Of a stretch of DNA of 64,000 nt, positions 35,059 through 43,587 are shown one piece after another (the first letter of the stretch is position 1; every line of letters begins with the position of its first letter). The notes beneath the pieces were generated by a model, which made no database searches, had not been told where the DNA came from, and saw nothing but the letters and a program-made list of their open reading frames with translations. Where the stretch lies: NCBI RefSeq assembly GCF_023702715.1, contig NZ_CP098480.1, positions 1,302,001-1,366,000 of the forward strand. Reading direction: 5' to 3'. The stretch comes from Acinetobacter sp. C32I (lineage in GTDB: Bacteria > Pseudomonadota > Gammaproteobacteria > Pseudomonadales > Moraxellaceae). Position numbers and translations under genes: made by a program.

Positions 35059-35640
35059 ATGTCACATTTTTTTAAAACCGAGCTTGGGCAAACTGCCCTA
35101 CAAGAACGTAGTATTGCATTGACTGCACGTCAACGTCGTCTACTACTTTTAATTGATCATGAAGATTTTAAAGAGCTGGATCAAGACTATAAGGAAAGGA
35201 TTGCACCGACTGAACTGGTTCAACAACTGATTGATATGGGTCTACTGGCTGAACAAACAATACCTATTGTTCAAAAAGAAAATCGAGTGCCCGAACTAAA
35301 AGCTCATGATCTCAAAACAACATCAGAGCCCGTTACAACACAAGATACAATCGCACCAAAACCGATTGCGGCTGAACTAAAACCAGAAATCGAACCTGAA
35401 ATACTTGAGTTAGAAAAATTACCCTTTGTTGAAATCCAGCAAGTCATGATTCAAACACTCACGACCTATTGCGGTCTGATGGCGCGTCCATTGATACAGA
35501 AAATTCAGTCGATTAGTTCTTTACAACAACTCAAAGCCTGTCAAATGCAATGGATTACGTCCTTGCAAGAATCACGGATTCCACCTGCTCAACTGAATCA
35601 AACGTTAAAGTTGATCAATTATTCAGTGCAGCATTTATAG
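35059..35640 (+). CDS. hypothetical cytosolic protein
   Basis: Protein of 193 aa, not recognised. The N-terminal region RSIALTARQRRLLLLIDHEDFKELD (about 17-41) is helical and looks like the beginning of a winged-helix or response-regulator-associated domain; a Pro/Glu-rich linker (about 85-120) separates a C-terminal helical domain. GGGGGAG precedes the ATG by about eight bases, a strong start. It precedes tRNA-Arg on the same strand. Found by pattern in Acinetobacter-type genomes as a conserved hypothetical; no function is claimed. Confidence 0.7.
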   Translation: MSHFFKTELGQTALQERSIALTARQRRLLLLIDHEDFKELDQDYKERIAPTELVQQLIDMGLLAEQTIPIVQKENRVPELKAHDLKTTSEPVTTQDTIAPKPIAAELKPEIEPEILELEKLPFVEIQQVMIQTLTTYCGLMARPLIQKIQSISSLQQLKACQMQWITSLQESRIPPAQLNQTLKLINYSVQHL

Positions 35641-35765
35641 TTGAATATGCAAAATCTCGATAAGTTGAGAATAAAATTGATGTTTTAATAAACAAGAAGT
35701 ACCTTTATTGGAAGGTATATATTTACCTGCCTGTATTTTTTGCCTATGATGTGGCACGCATACAT

Positions 35766-35841
35766 GCGCTCATAGCTCAACTGGATAGAGTACAGGTCTC
35801 CGAAGCCTGTGGCGTGGGTTCGAGTCCCGCTGAGCGCACCA
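35766..35841 (+). tRNA. tRNA-Arg (CCG)
   Basis: Cloverleaf of 76 nt including an encoded CCA. Acceptor stem GCGCTCA/TGAGCGC, D arm with AGCTCAACTGGATAGAG, anticodon arm CAGGT-CTCCGAA-GCCTG giving anticodon CCG (codon CGG), and T arm GTGGGTTCGAGTCCCGC. The acceptor 3' side is followed by ACCA. Confidence 0.96.
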
Positions 35842-35980
35842 TTGCATCTTCTTCTCTTCGCTATATCCTCTTATTTTTATAATCGTTCTGTTTTTAACAC
35901 GCCATAAACCTATTTTTCTACTTGGTTTATTTTTTCATATCGCTCAAAATACCCGTTCTATTTAACAACGTGAGACGTTT

Positions 35981-36916
35981 ATGACTGATGCTTTGGTGTT
36001 GAGCGGTTTGTCCAAAACTTATCGTAATGGTTTTCAGGCGTTAAAAGGGATCGACCTTACCGTACCTGAAGGTGAATTCTATGCATTATTAGGACCTAAT
36101 GGTGCAGGAAAATCGACAACGATTGGTATCATCAGCTCTTTAACCAAAAAAACATCTGGTTCTGTTGAGATTTTTGGGCATAACTTAGATACCCATCCCT
36201 CACATGCAAAACAATGTCTTGGTGTTGTTCCTCAAGAATTTAACTTTGGGCAATTCGAAAAAACTTTTGATATTTTAGTGACCCAAGCGGGTTATTACGG
36301 CATTCCGAAGAAATTGGCCGAACAACGTGCTGAACACTATTTAGAAAAGCTCGGTTTATGGGAAAAACGTAATATTCAATCGCGTATGCTCTCTGGTGGT
36401 ATGAAACGCCGTTTGATGATTGCACGTGCAATGATGCATGAACCTAAACTGCTGATCCTTGATGAACCGACCGCTGGCGTTGATATTGAGTTACGTCGTT
36501 CGATGTGGGACTTCCTCACCGAAATGAATGAAAATGGCACTTCAATTATTCTTACCACACACTATTTAGAAGAAGCTGAAATGCTGTGTCGTCGTATTGC
36601 AATCATTGACCGCGGTGTGATTAAAGAAGATACCTCGATGAAAGGTTTCCTTAATCAACTGAATGAAGAATCGTTTATCTGTGATTTAGCCGAGCCAATC
36701 GAAATTTTTGACCTGAATATTATCGGTTTTAAATTTAATCTGATTGATCCAGTTACCCTAGAAGTGACAATGGATAAAGCGCATAGCATGAATGACCTGT
36801 TCTTGCTGTTACAGTCACAGAATATCCAAGTCAGCAGTATGCGTAATAAATCGAATCGCTTAGAAGAATTGTTCGTGAAAATGGTCGAGAAAAATCTTGC
36901 AGGAGCGGATCAATGA
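35981..36916 (+). CDS. ABC-2 exporter ATP-binding protein (YadG-like)
   Basis: ATPase of a YadG/YadH-type exporter. Walker A GPNGAGKST (about residue 41), signature LSGGMKRRLMIARAM and Walker B LLILDEPTAGVDIELR are intact, and the C-terminal tail has the domain typical of CcmA/DrrA proteins. Its stop overlaps the permease start by four bases (ATGA). Substrate is not evident. It is followed by a membrane partner and queF, all overlapping. Confidence 0.93.
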   Translation: MTDALVLSGLSKTYRNGFQALKGIDLTVPEGEFYALLGPNGAGKSTTIGIISSLTKKTSGSVEIFGHNLDTHPSHAKQCLGVVPQEFNFGQFEKTFDILVTQAGYYGIPKKLAEQRAEHYLEKLGLWEKRNIQSRMLSGGMKRRLMIARAMMHEPKLLILDEPTAGVDIELRRSMWDFLTEMNENGTSIILTTHYLEEAEMLCRRIAIIDRGVIKEDTSMKGFLNQLNEESFICDLAEPIEIFDLNIIGFKFNLIDPVTLEVTMDKAHSMNDLFLLLQSQNIQVSSMRNKSNRLEELFVKMVEKNLAGADQ

Positions 36917-37686
36917 ATTTCAGTCAATTACAAACCGCGCTCTGGACTTTAGTGGTTAAAGAAATTCGTCGCTTTATGCGTATTTGGCCACAAACCTTAC
37001 TTCCACCAGCAATTACCATGAGTTTGTACTTCGTGATTTTTGGCAACTTGGTCGGCTCACGTATAGGTGAAATGGGCGGCTTTAGCTATATGCAGTTTAT
37101 TGTGCCCGGTTTAATTATGATGGCCGTGATCACCAACAGCTATGCTAACGTTTCCTCAAGTTTCTTTAGTGCCAAATTCCAGAAAAGTATTGAAGAACTC
37201 ATTATGAGCCCAGTACCCTTACACTTAATCTTATGGGGTTATGTGATTGGTGGTGTTAGCCGTGGGGTGTTGGTCGGTTTAATCGTCACGATAATGAGCC
37301 TATTCTTTACGCACTTAGAAATTTATAATGTATTTGTGACTATATATACCGTCATCATTACTTCATTATTATTTTCATTGGGCGGTTTCATCAATGCGGT
37401 CTATGCCAAGTCCTTCGATGATATTTCAATTATCCCGACTTTCGTATTGACACCACTCACCTATTTAGGTGGTGTGTTCTATGCTATTAGTGCACTCAGC
37501 CCATTTTGGCAAAACGTCTCTTTAGTTAATCCAATTGTATATATGGTCAATGCCTTCCGTTACGGTATCTTAGGCCATAGTGATGTCAATGTATCCTTCT
37601 CTTTAGGCATTGTGACGCTATGCTGTGTTGTCCTCTATGCAATTGCCTATCATTTATTAGCTCGTGGTTCAGGAATGCGTGAATGA
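36913..37686 (+). CDS. ABC-2 exporter permease (YadH-like)
   Basis: Membrane partner with about six helices; the segment MQFIVPGLIMMAVITNSYANVSSSFFSAKFQKSIEELIMSPVP (about 61-103) carries the ABC-2 signature. Length 257 aa matches YadH. It overlaps the ATPase and the queF gene by four bases at each end, so all three are translated together. The linkage with queF looks incidental; substrate unknown. Confidence 0.92.
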   Translation: MNFSQLQTALWTLVVKEIRRFMRIWPQTLLPPAITMSLYFVIFGNLVGSRIGEMGGFSYMQFIVPGLIMMAVITNSYANVSSSFFSAKFQKSIEELIMSPVPLHLILWGYVIGGVSRGVLVGLIVTIMSLFFTHLEIYNVFVTIYTVIITSLLFSLGGFINAVYAKSFDDISIIPTFVLTPLTYLGGVFYAISALSPFWQNVSLVNPIVYMVNAFRYGILGHSDVNVSFSLGIVTLCCVVLYAIAYHLLARGSGMRE

Positions 37687-38498
37687 GTGTTGAACATTCT
37701 TTATTGGGTAAAGACACCCAATACCCAACTCAATATCAACCCGATGTTTTATTTCCGATTGCTCGTGCCGAGTCACGTCAACAGTATTTACATGTTGACG
37801 GAATTACGCAGGGTAAAGACTGGTGGCATGTATTTGAAATTTCATGGCTGAACAGCTTCGGTTTACCGCAAGTGGCTATTGGTCGTTTGACCCTACCAGC
37901 TCACTCACCCAATTTAATTGAATCAAAGTCACTTAAACTTTATTTCAACAGCATGAACTTCACCCAATTTGAGTCTCAGCAAGCCTTTGTTGAAACCGTT
38001 GAACGTGATTTATCCAATGCTGCGGGTGCAAAAGTTGAATTACAACTGTTCCAAGTTGATGATTTAGAGATTTCTAAACCTCAAGGGATCTGTATTGACG
38101 ATCTCATTCCTGAACGTTTATCAGAACATCCTGATTCAACATTGTTGCAGTTAGATACAAGCGCTGAAGATGAAGTTGAAATCGAGCTGTATTCACATTT
38201 ATTGAGAAGCAACTGTCCAGTGACGGGTCAGCCCGACTGGGGCACGGTTTTTATTCGTTTGCAAGGTAAAAAACCTTGTTATCGCAGCGTTTTAGCTTAT
38301 ATTATCTCGTACCGTCAGCATAATGGTTTCCATGAACAATGTGTTGAGCAAATATTTGCGGATATTTGGCAACTGTTAAAGCCAGAAAAACTGATGGTCT
38401 ATGCAACTTATACTCGCCGTGGGGGCTTGGATATTAACCCATGCCGAGTATCAGATTTGTCATGGATGCCCGAGCCAATTCGCTTGGCACGACAATAA
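37683..38498 (+). CDS. queF: NADPH-dependent 7-cyano-7-deazaguanine reductase
   Basis: Reduces preQ0 to preQ1 in queuosine synthesis. The QueF motif ESKSLKLYFNSMN (about 80-92), the catalytic Cys in RSNCPVTGQPDWG (about 178-190) and the YTRRGGLDINPCR signature near the end are present. Length (271 aa) is that of the unimodular-repeat E. coli-type YqcD/QueF. It overlaps the upstream permease by four bases. No preQ1 riboswitch is seen. Confidence 0.97.
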   Translation: MSVEHSLLGKDTQYPTQYQPDVLFPIARAESRQQYLHVDGITQGKDWWHVFEISWLNSFGLPQVAIGRLTLPAHSPNLIESKSLKLYFNSMNFTQFESQQAFVETVERDLSNAAGAKVELQLFQVDDLEISKPQGICIDDLIPERLSEHPDSTLLQLDTSAEDEVEIELYSHLLRSNCPVTGQPDWGTVFIRLQGKKPCYRSVLAYIISYRQHNGFHEQCVEQIFADIWQLLKPEKLMVYATYTRRGGLDINPCRVSDLSWMPEPIRLARQ

Positions 38499-38531
38499 AA
38501 CGAATAAATTTGATATAGAGGACGTTCTTCA

Positions 38532-39191
38532 ATGACCAGTTATTTCGGGATTCTTCCGTCAGCAAGTTTGAGTCAGGACATTCAACTTGCACAAGCCAAC
38601 CGTGACAGTAAAGAGCCTCAATACCCTTTACGCGACAAAATTTCTCTACAGCTAACTGATGAGTTAATTGACACTATGTTGGTTCACTTGGTTCAACAAT
38701 TTCCACCAAGTGACAAACGTGATACGACTGAAGGTCTTGCGATTAAAATTCGCGGCATTGTTGAAACCCTAATGAAACAGCTCCTAGGCAAAGCGTCTAA
38801 TGAACAAGTGCTTGAATCACTAGCATTCATGGAAAAGAGCTTGTTTATTGATAATGAGGGTAAACAACGTATCGGTACGGTATTACCAGACAATCTTGTC
38901 AACGACATGAAAAAAAGCTTTGCAGAAGTGGCTGCTGGAAACGGTAAAGAACAACGTGATGCTTTAACGCAACAGTTTAAATCTTTTGCAGATGCATTGA
39001 TTCACCACTTTATGACTGAATTTAACAAAACCCTTGGTCTAGGTATGGTGAAACGTGGCGTTGCCAGCGTTGCGACCAGCGGCGTAGAAACTGCTGTTCA
39101 TATCGTGATTAAAAAACTGATTCCGAGCTTAAGCCAAGTAGAACTTGAAGTCTTTACCAAGCACTTCGACCAACTTTTGGTACAAAAATAA
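38532..39191 (+). CDS. conserved hypothetical protein
   Basis: Helical cytoplasmic protein of 219 aa, not recognised. No signal peptide or membrane helix. The central LIDTMLVHLVQQFPPSDKRDTTEGLAIKIRGIVETLMKQLLGK (about 43-86) and C-terminal TAVHIVIKKLIPSLSQVELEVFTKHFDQLL are amphipathic. It starts 33 bp after queF with a GAGGA ribosome binding site and ends in a strong terminator, so it may be the last gene of the exporter-queF operon. Confidence 0.72.
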   Translation: MTSYFGILPSASLSQDIQLAQANRDSKEPQYPLRDKISLQLTDELIDTMLVHLVQQFPPSDKRDTTEGLAIKIRGIVETLMKQLLGKASNEQVLESLAFMEKSLFIDNEGKQRIGTVLPDNLVNDMKKSFAEVAAGNGKEQRDALTQQFKSFADALIHHFMTEFNKTLGLGMVKRGVASVATSGVETAVHIVIKKLIPSLSQVELEVFTKHFDQLLVQK

Positions 39192-39206
39192 GTTTAGAAT
39201 GATAAG

Positions 39207-39238
39207 AAAGCGACGATTACCAAATCGTCGCTTTTTTT
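39207..39238 (+). terminator. Rho-independent terminator
   Basis: 12-bp perfect stem AAAGCGACGATT/AATCGTCGCTTT with an ACCA loop and seven Ts. Confidence 0.93.
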
Positions 39239-39345
39239 ATGCCAAATTAATCGCTTATAAATGTCACAATTTCTAAATTTGCATTGTCTAAATCAGCGTT
39301 TATGTTAGCATTCGCGAAGCGTTGATTTACCTGATTTAGAATCGC

Positions 39346-40488
39346 ATGTCTCCAAGCCCGCAATACAAATTTTTACGTCAAGCACCTCGTGATGGCTTGA
39401 GTACTGCCAATCAGCCTTCTCGTTGGCAACAACTGCATATCGACCCATGGCTATGCCTATTTCTGATTCTCAATGCCTTACTTGGCCTGACCGTTTTATA
39501 TAGTGCATCAGCGCAAGATGTCGGACTGGTCAGTAAACAAGCCATGAGCTTTGGTATTGGCTTTGTGGTGATGTTTACTTTGGCTCAAATTCCGCCAAAA
39601 GTGTATCAGGCATTTTCTCCCTACTTTTATGTATTTGGGGTGCTGTCACTGCTTGCCGTGGTGGTTTTTGGTGAAGTGCGCATGGGCGCCCAACGTTGGA
39701 TCGATATTCCTGGCTTTGGTAGCGTACAGCCCAGTGAGTTTATGAAAATCGGCATGCCAATGATGGTGGCGTGGTTCTTGTCACGTAAAGCCCTGCCGCC
39801 AAGCTTCTCACAAGTCATTCTGTCTTTATTGCTGATTGTTGTTCCTTTTCTACTGATTGCAGAACAACCTGACTTAGGGACTTCTTTATTGGTCCTTGCC
39901 AGTGGTATTTTCGTCCTGTTCCTCAGTGGCTTATCATGGAAATTGATTGCAGGTGCAGCGGGGATTGCAGGGATTATTATTCCGATTGCTTGGGAATTTT
40001 TACTGCATGATTATCAACGTCAGCGTGTTTTAACTTTATTTAACCCAGAAGCCGATGCACTCGGAACAGGTTGGAACATTATTCAATCTAAAACAGCGAT
40101 TGGTTCTGGTGGTTTTTCAGGTAAAGGCTTTTTAGAGGGAACCCAATCCCACCTGCACTTTTTACCGGAAGGTCATACTGACTTTATTATTGCTGCCTAT
40201 TCAGAAGAATTTGGCTTGATTGGCGTTACCCTGCTGATTCTTCTCTATTGTGCAATCATTTTTAGAACATTCCAGATCGGCTTACAAAGCTTCCATAACT
40301 ATGGTCGTTTGGTTGCTGGTGCCTTTGGTTTGTCATTTTTTGTTTATGTATTTGTAAATGCAGGCATGGTCAGTGGTATTTTACCTGTAGTAGGTGTGCC
40401 TTTGCCGTTCATGAGTTATGGCGGAACTGCAATTATTACTCTTATGTCAACTTTTGGACTGGTTATGTCTATTCATACACATCGATAA
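39346..40488 (+). CDS. rodA: rod-shape peptidoglycan polymerase RodA
   Basis: SEDS-family glycosyltransferase of the elongasome, about ten membrane helices. Family marks are NALLGLTVLYSAS, the QRWIDIPGFGSVQPSEFMKIG segment (about 116-136, with the catalytic-region Asp), the ILPVVGVPLPFMSYGGTA signature near the end and the ESS-type HFLPEGHTDFIIAAYSEEFGLIG. It is followed closely by mltB, and rlpA lies beyond: a cell-wall gene cluster of common type. Length (380 aa) is normal. Confidence 0.97.
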   Translation: MSPSPQYKFLRQAPRDGLSTANQPSRWQQLHIDPWLCLFLILNALLGLTVLYSASAQDVGLVSKQAMSFGIGFVVMFTLAQIPPKVYQAFSPYFYVFGVLSLLAVVVFGEVRMGAQRWIDIPGFGSVQPSEFMKIGMPMMVAWFLSRKALPPSFSQVILSLLLIVVPFLLIAEQPDLGTSLLVLASGIFVLFLSGLSWKLIAGAAGIAGIIIPIAWEFLLHDYQRQRVLTLFNPEADALGTGWNIIQSKTAIGSGGFSGKGFLEGTQSHLHFLPEGHTDFIIAAYSEEFGLIGVTLLILLYCAIIFRTFQIGLQSFHNYGRLVAGAFGLSFFVYVFVNAGMVSGILPVVGVPLPFMSYGGTAIITLMSTFGLVMSIHTHR

Positions 40489-40507
40489 TGAGGAATTTTA
40501 TAAACTT

Positions 40508-41509
40508 ATGTTTCTTCCTACTTTGAATAAAACTTTTAAATTTTTAACTTTAAGCGCTGGTTTATTCTTGAGCACTAATTGGGCACAAGCCAATGAATTT
40601 TACACTCATCCCAATTACCCTGCATTCAAACAAAAAGCAATGACAACCTATGGGTTAAGCGGCGAACAGATTGATGCAGCCATGAGTGGTGCACGTAATT
40701 TACCTAATATTTTGAACATCATGACTCGCCCAGGTGAAAGCAAACCTTGGTACCAATATCGTTCAATGTTTTTAGTTGAAGGTACCATTCAACGTGGTGC
40801 ACGTTTTAAAAGCCAATATGAAGACGTACTGAATCGTGCTGAACAGCAGTATGGTGTGCCTAAATCGGTGATTCTCGGTATTTTAGGTGTAGAAACTGGC
40901 TATGGTGCCAATAAAGGCTCTTTCATCACTAGAGACGCCTTAGCCACGCTTGCCTTTGGTTACCCTCGTCGTGCTGACTATTTTAGTGATGAACTCGCTG
41001 CTTTAATTTCTTGGACATATAAAGAAGGTTATCCAACCAACAGTATTGTGGGTTCTTATGCAGGTGCGATTGGTTACCCGCAGTTTATGCCAAGTAATAT
41101 TCAAAAATTAGGTGTGGATTATGACGGCAATGGTCATATTGACTTAAGAAACTCTGCTGCAGATGCGATTGGTTCAATTGCAAACTATTTAGCTCAGCAC
41201 GGATGGGAACGTGATCGTCCGATTGGCTTCCCTGCTCGTTACTCAGGTAACAATCCAGATAGCGTGATTGCCAAGGATTTAACCCAGCCAACCCCATATG
41301 GTGAATTGAAAAGATTAGGGATTGCACCACTTGACCCTTTGGTAAAAATTGATGACCTTGATTTAGTCAATGTTATTCAATTACAAGACCAATTTGGTCC
41401 AATTTACTATATTACTTATCCAAATTTCCAAGTGATTACCACCTACAACAGAAGCAGAATGTATGCCACTGCAGTGTGGTTATTGGGCACAGAAGCAGCT
41501 AGCCGATAG
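40508..41509 (+). CDS. mltB: lytic murein transglycosylase B
   Basis: Cleaves peptidoglycan between MurNAc and GlcNAc. A signal peptide covers about residues 1-24 (WAQA), with no lipobox. Catalytic Glu lies in GILGVETGYGANKGSF (about 138), and YAGAIGYPQFMPSNI with NGHIDLRNSAADAIGSIANYLAQHGW (about 180-230) is characteristic of MltB. The ATG at 40508 is chosen because it begins the signal peptide. The last codons and the stop lie inside the terminator hairpin. Confidence 0.94.
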   Translation: MFLPTLNKTFKFLTLSAGLFLSTNWAQANEFYTHPNYPAFKQKAMTTYGLSGEQIDAAMSGARNLPNILNIMTRPGESKPWYQYRSMFLVEGTIQRGARFKSQYEDVLNRAEQQYGVPKSVILGILGVETGYGANKGSFITRDALATLAFGYPRRADYFSDELAALISWTYKEGYPTNSIVGSYAGAIGYPQFMPSNIQKLGVDYDGNGHIDLRNSAADAIGSIANYLAQHGWERDRPIGFPARYSGNNPDSVIAKDLTQPTPYGELKRLGIAPLDPLVKIDDLDLVNVIQLQDQFGPIYYITYPNFQVITTYNRSRMYATAVWLLGTEAASR

Positions 41510-41521
41510 GCTAGCTTTTTT
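41498..41521 (+). terminator. terminator overlapping the mltB stop codon
   Basis: GCTAGC-CGATAG-GCTAGC followed by seven Ts. The left arm encodes the residues before the end, and the TAG stop codon (41507-41509) lies in the loop. Confidence 0.85.
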
Positions 41522-41798
41522 ACAAGATTATGAAAAGTCAATAAATTTTTTATTTAAAAAGTACATATATTCGGCAAAATTCATAAATTGTTACAATATT
41601 GATTATTTTACAACCAGAAACTGTAAGTTTTTGCCCTTTTTGTAACTATTTATCGTTAAGGACTAGACACACTTCGTAAGTGATGAATATTATCGCCGCA
41701 AGATAAAGTAATTGCAAAAGTGAATAATTAGACATGTGCACTATATTTCAAGGTGTTTTTATTGAAATAGAAAAGCATGTTCTCTAGGAGTTTATACA

Positions 41799-42410
41799 AT
41801 GCAGTTTTCGCTAAAATATATTCTAGCGCTGACGGCAGGCTTAAGTTTAAGCCCGTTACATGCTGAAATGGTACAGTCTTCATCATTAACCAATGATGTG
41901 GAAGGTTCTAATTTGGCTGCCCGCGTTCTAAGCAAAGATTCTCAAAATTTTAATTCTCGTTTCTCAAACGTTAATAGTCTTTCAATCACTGAGAGTTCAG
42001 GTGACAAAGTCCGTCGCCAAACGATTGCTGCTAAGATCGATATCCCTGAAGAAGAGCCTTCAGTGATTGAAAAACTGAATACTGTTGCTTCGAACACCGT
42101 TCGTAAATTCAGCCAAAGTGGCGTTGCATCATGGTATGGTCGCCAATTTCATGGCCGTAAAACAGCAAGCGGTGAAACATTCGATATGAATGCAATGACT
42201 GCTGCACACCGTAGCCTGCCTTTGAACTGTTATATCCGTGTAACAAACAAAGACAATGGTAAAAGTGTTGTTGTAAAAGTTAACGATCGTGGTCCATTCC
42301 ATGGTAACCGTGTATTAGATTTATCTTATGGTGCTGCAAAGCAACTCGGTATGTCTAGCGCAGGTACAGGTAATGTGAGTATTGAACGTGTTGATGGTCC
42401 TAATTCTTAA
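41799..42410 (+). CDS. rlpA: RlpA-like septal lytic transglycosylase
   Basis: Exported protein of 203 aa with a signal peptide (about 1-21, LHAE) and a double-psi beta-barrel at the C-terminus: GVASWYGRQFHGRKTASGETFDMNAMTAAHRSLPLN (about 107-142) and VVVKVNDRGPFHGNRVLDLSYGAAKQLGM. There is no SPOR domain and no lipobox. The family cleaves denuded glycan strands at the septum. Located near rodA-mltB. Confidence 0.92.
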   Translation: MQFSLKYILALTAGLSLSPLHAEMVQSSSLTNDVEGSNLAARVLSKDSQNFNSRFSNVNSLSITESSGDKVRRQTIAAKIDIPEEEPSVIEKLNTVASNTVRKFSQSGVASWYGRQFHGRKTASGETFDMNAMTAAHRSLPLNCYIRVTNKDNGKSVVVKVNDRGPFHGNRVLDLSYGAAKQLGMSSAGTGNVSIERVDGPNS

Positions 42411-42428
42411 TCATTAAGACCACAACTC

Positions 42429-42452
42429 AAAAGCCGCTTATGCGGCTTTTTT
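42429..42452 (+). terminator. terminator after rlpA
   Basis: AAAAGCCGC-TTAT-GCGGCTTTTTT hairpin 19 bp beyond the stop. Confidence 0.93.
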
Positions 42453-42544
42453 ATTTTTATCTATAACCTTTGTTAATGCTTTACGGCCCATCCAATTCTT
42501 CGGTATATTGAATAAATAAAAATGAATACTGCAAGGAGCGCGCT

Positions 42545-42997
42545 ATGAAATCAATTGACGAATGGTTTGATGAATATAGTGACAGTCACCAAAACCAAAC
42601 CAACAAAAAAATCCATTGGGTCTGTGTCCCTGCCATTCTATTTTCGATCATTGGTATTCTGGCGCATTTTAGCACCCTGCTCACGGCACTATTGCTGGTT
42701 TTAACTTTAGTCTTTTATGCTCGATTGGACATCGTACTTGCGATTGCGATGGCAGCCTTGTTAGCAGTGATGGCATGGTTAATTGTGATTTTACCTGTCG
42801 GAGTTGGATTCTATATTGGCGTATTTGTGATTGCATGGATCGGGCAATTTTATGGGCACAAAGTTGAAGGTAAGAAGCCTTCATTCTTTAAAGACTTGCA
42901 ATTCCTTCTGATTGGCCCTGTATGGTGCATGGACGCTTATTTAGCTAAAGTCCTACCTAAATGGAAACTTCGTCAAAAATCAGCGATTACAAGCTAA
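42545..42997 (+). CDS. DUF962 (Mpo1-like) membrane protein
   Basis: Membrane protein of 150 aa resembling the Mpo1/YGL010w family. The start MKSIDEWFDEYSDSHQNQTNKKIHWVCVPAILFSIIG with a His in the first helix (NKKIHWVCVP), four membrane segments, GHKVEGKKPSFFKDLQFLLIGPVWCMD with the second conserved His are typical. Yeast Mpo1 is an iron-dependent dioxygenase acting on 2-hydroxy fatty acids; whether bacterial members do the same is unproved. Monocistronic with AAGGAG site. Confidence 0.87.
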   Translation: MKSIDEWFDEYSDSHQNQTNKKIHWVCVPAILFSIIGILAHFSTLLTALLLVLTLVFYARLDIVLAIAMAALLAVMAWLIVILPVGVGFYIGVFVIAWIGQFYGHKVEGKKPSFFKDLQFLLIGPVWCMDAYLAKVLPKWKLRQKSAITS

Positions 42998-43037
42998 TTT
43001 AGCGCATATCTTGCAACTCACTTCGCAAGGAAGAATG

Positions 43038-43508
43038 TTATTGGTACATTTTTCCTTGATATTTCAGCCAACCATCAACATGTTTTCCACGCGGATCATG
43101 ATGGGTCCAATGAATCACTCCACCTTTTTGGCTGTATTCATATTCACCAAAAAACTCAACTGTATCGCCTTTTTTCAGCCCTTCGATTCTTGGCGCTAAA
43201 TCAATATTGTGTGCAATCAATACCGTTAAACCATTCTCCAGTTTAAGAATCATTTTCTGATGTCTTGAACCTTCATTGTCATCTGGCAAAATGGCTTTTA
43301 CAATACCCTGCGCTTGGACCTGCACATTACTTCGTTGCTGCTGATAGGCTTGCATGATCTTGTTTTGATCATCGACCGCTACAGCATTACTTGTACTCGG
43401 TATAGGGGAATTACTGGTATTTTGTTTTTGCTTAAAATCAAGACCAAAATAAGCTGCCACTAAAACAACAATAGCAACCAGAATCAGATTATTTTTTTGA
43501 ACTTTCAT
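43038..43508 (-). CDS. DUF3465 protein
   Basis: Exported or membrane-anchored small protein of 156 aa with an N-terminal hydrophobic segment (about 8-24, LILVAIVVLVAAYFGL). The C-terminal domain has QAQGIVKAILPDDNEGSRHQKMILKLENGLTVLIAHNIDLAPRIEGLKKGDTVEFFGEYEY and ends in GVIHWTHHDPRGKHVDGWLKYQGK, matching DUF3465, an OB-fold-like family of unknown function with a conserved HHDP. A weak case for a periplasmic location. Confidence 0.87.
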   Translation of the reverse strand: MKVQKNNLILVAIVVLVAAYFGLDFKQKQNTSNSPIPSTSNAVAVDDQNKIMQAYQQQRSNVQVQAQGIVKAILPDDNEGSRHQKMILKLENGLTVLIAHNIDLAPRIEGLKKGDTVEFFGEYEYSQKGGVIHWTHHDPRGKHVDGWLKYQGKMYQ

Positions 43509-43536
43509 AGTGACCTGTTATCAAATACAAGATAGC

Positions 43537-43565
43537 AAAATGCCAATCGAATTGATTGGCATTTT
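43537..43565 (-). terminator. terminator between sthA and DUF3465 gene
   Basis: 12-bp perfect stem AAAATGCCAATC/GATTGGCATTTT with a 5-nt loop; it terminates sthA on the minus strand. Confidence 0.8.
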
Positions 43566-43587
43566 GATCATACAACGCCTCTAGTAC

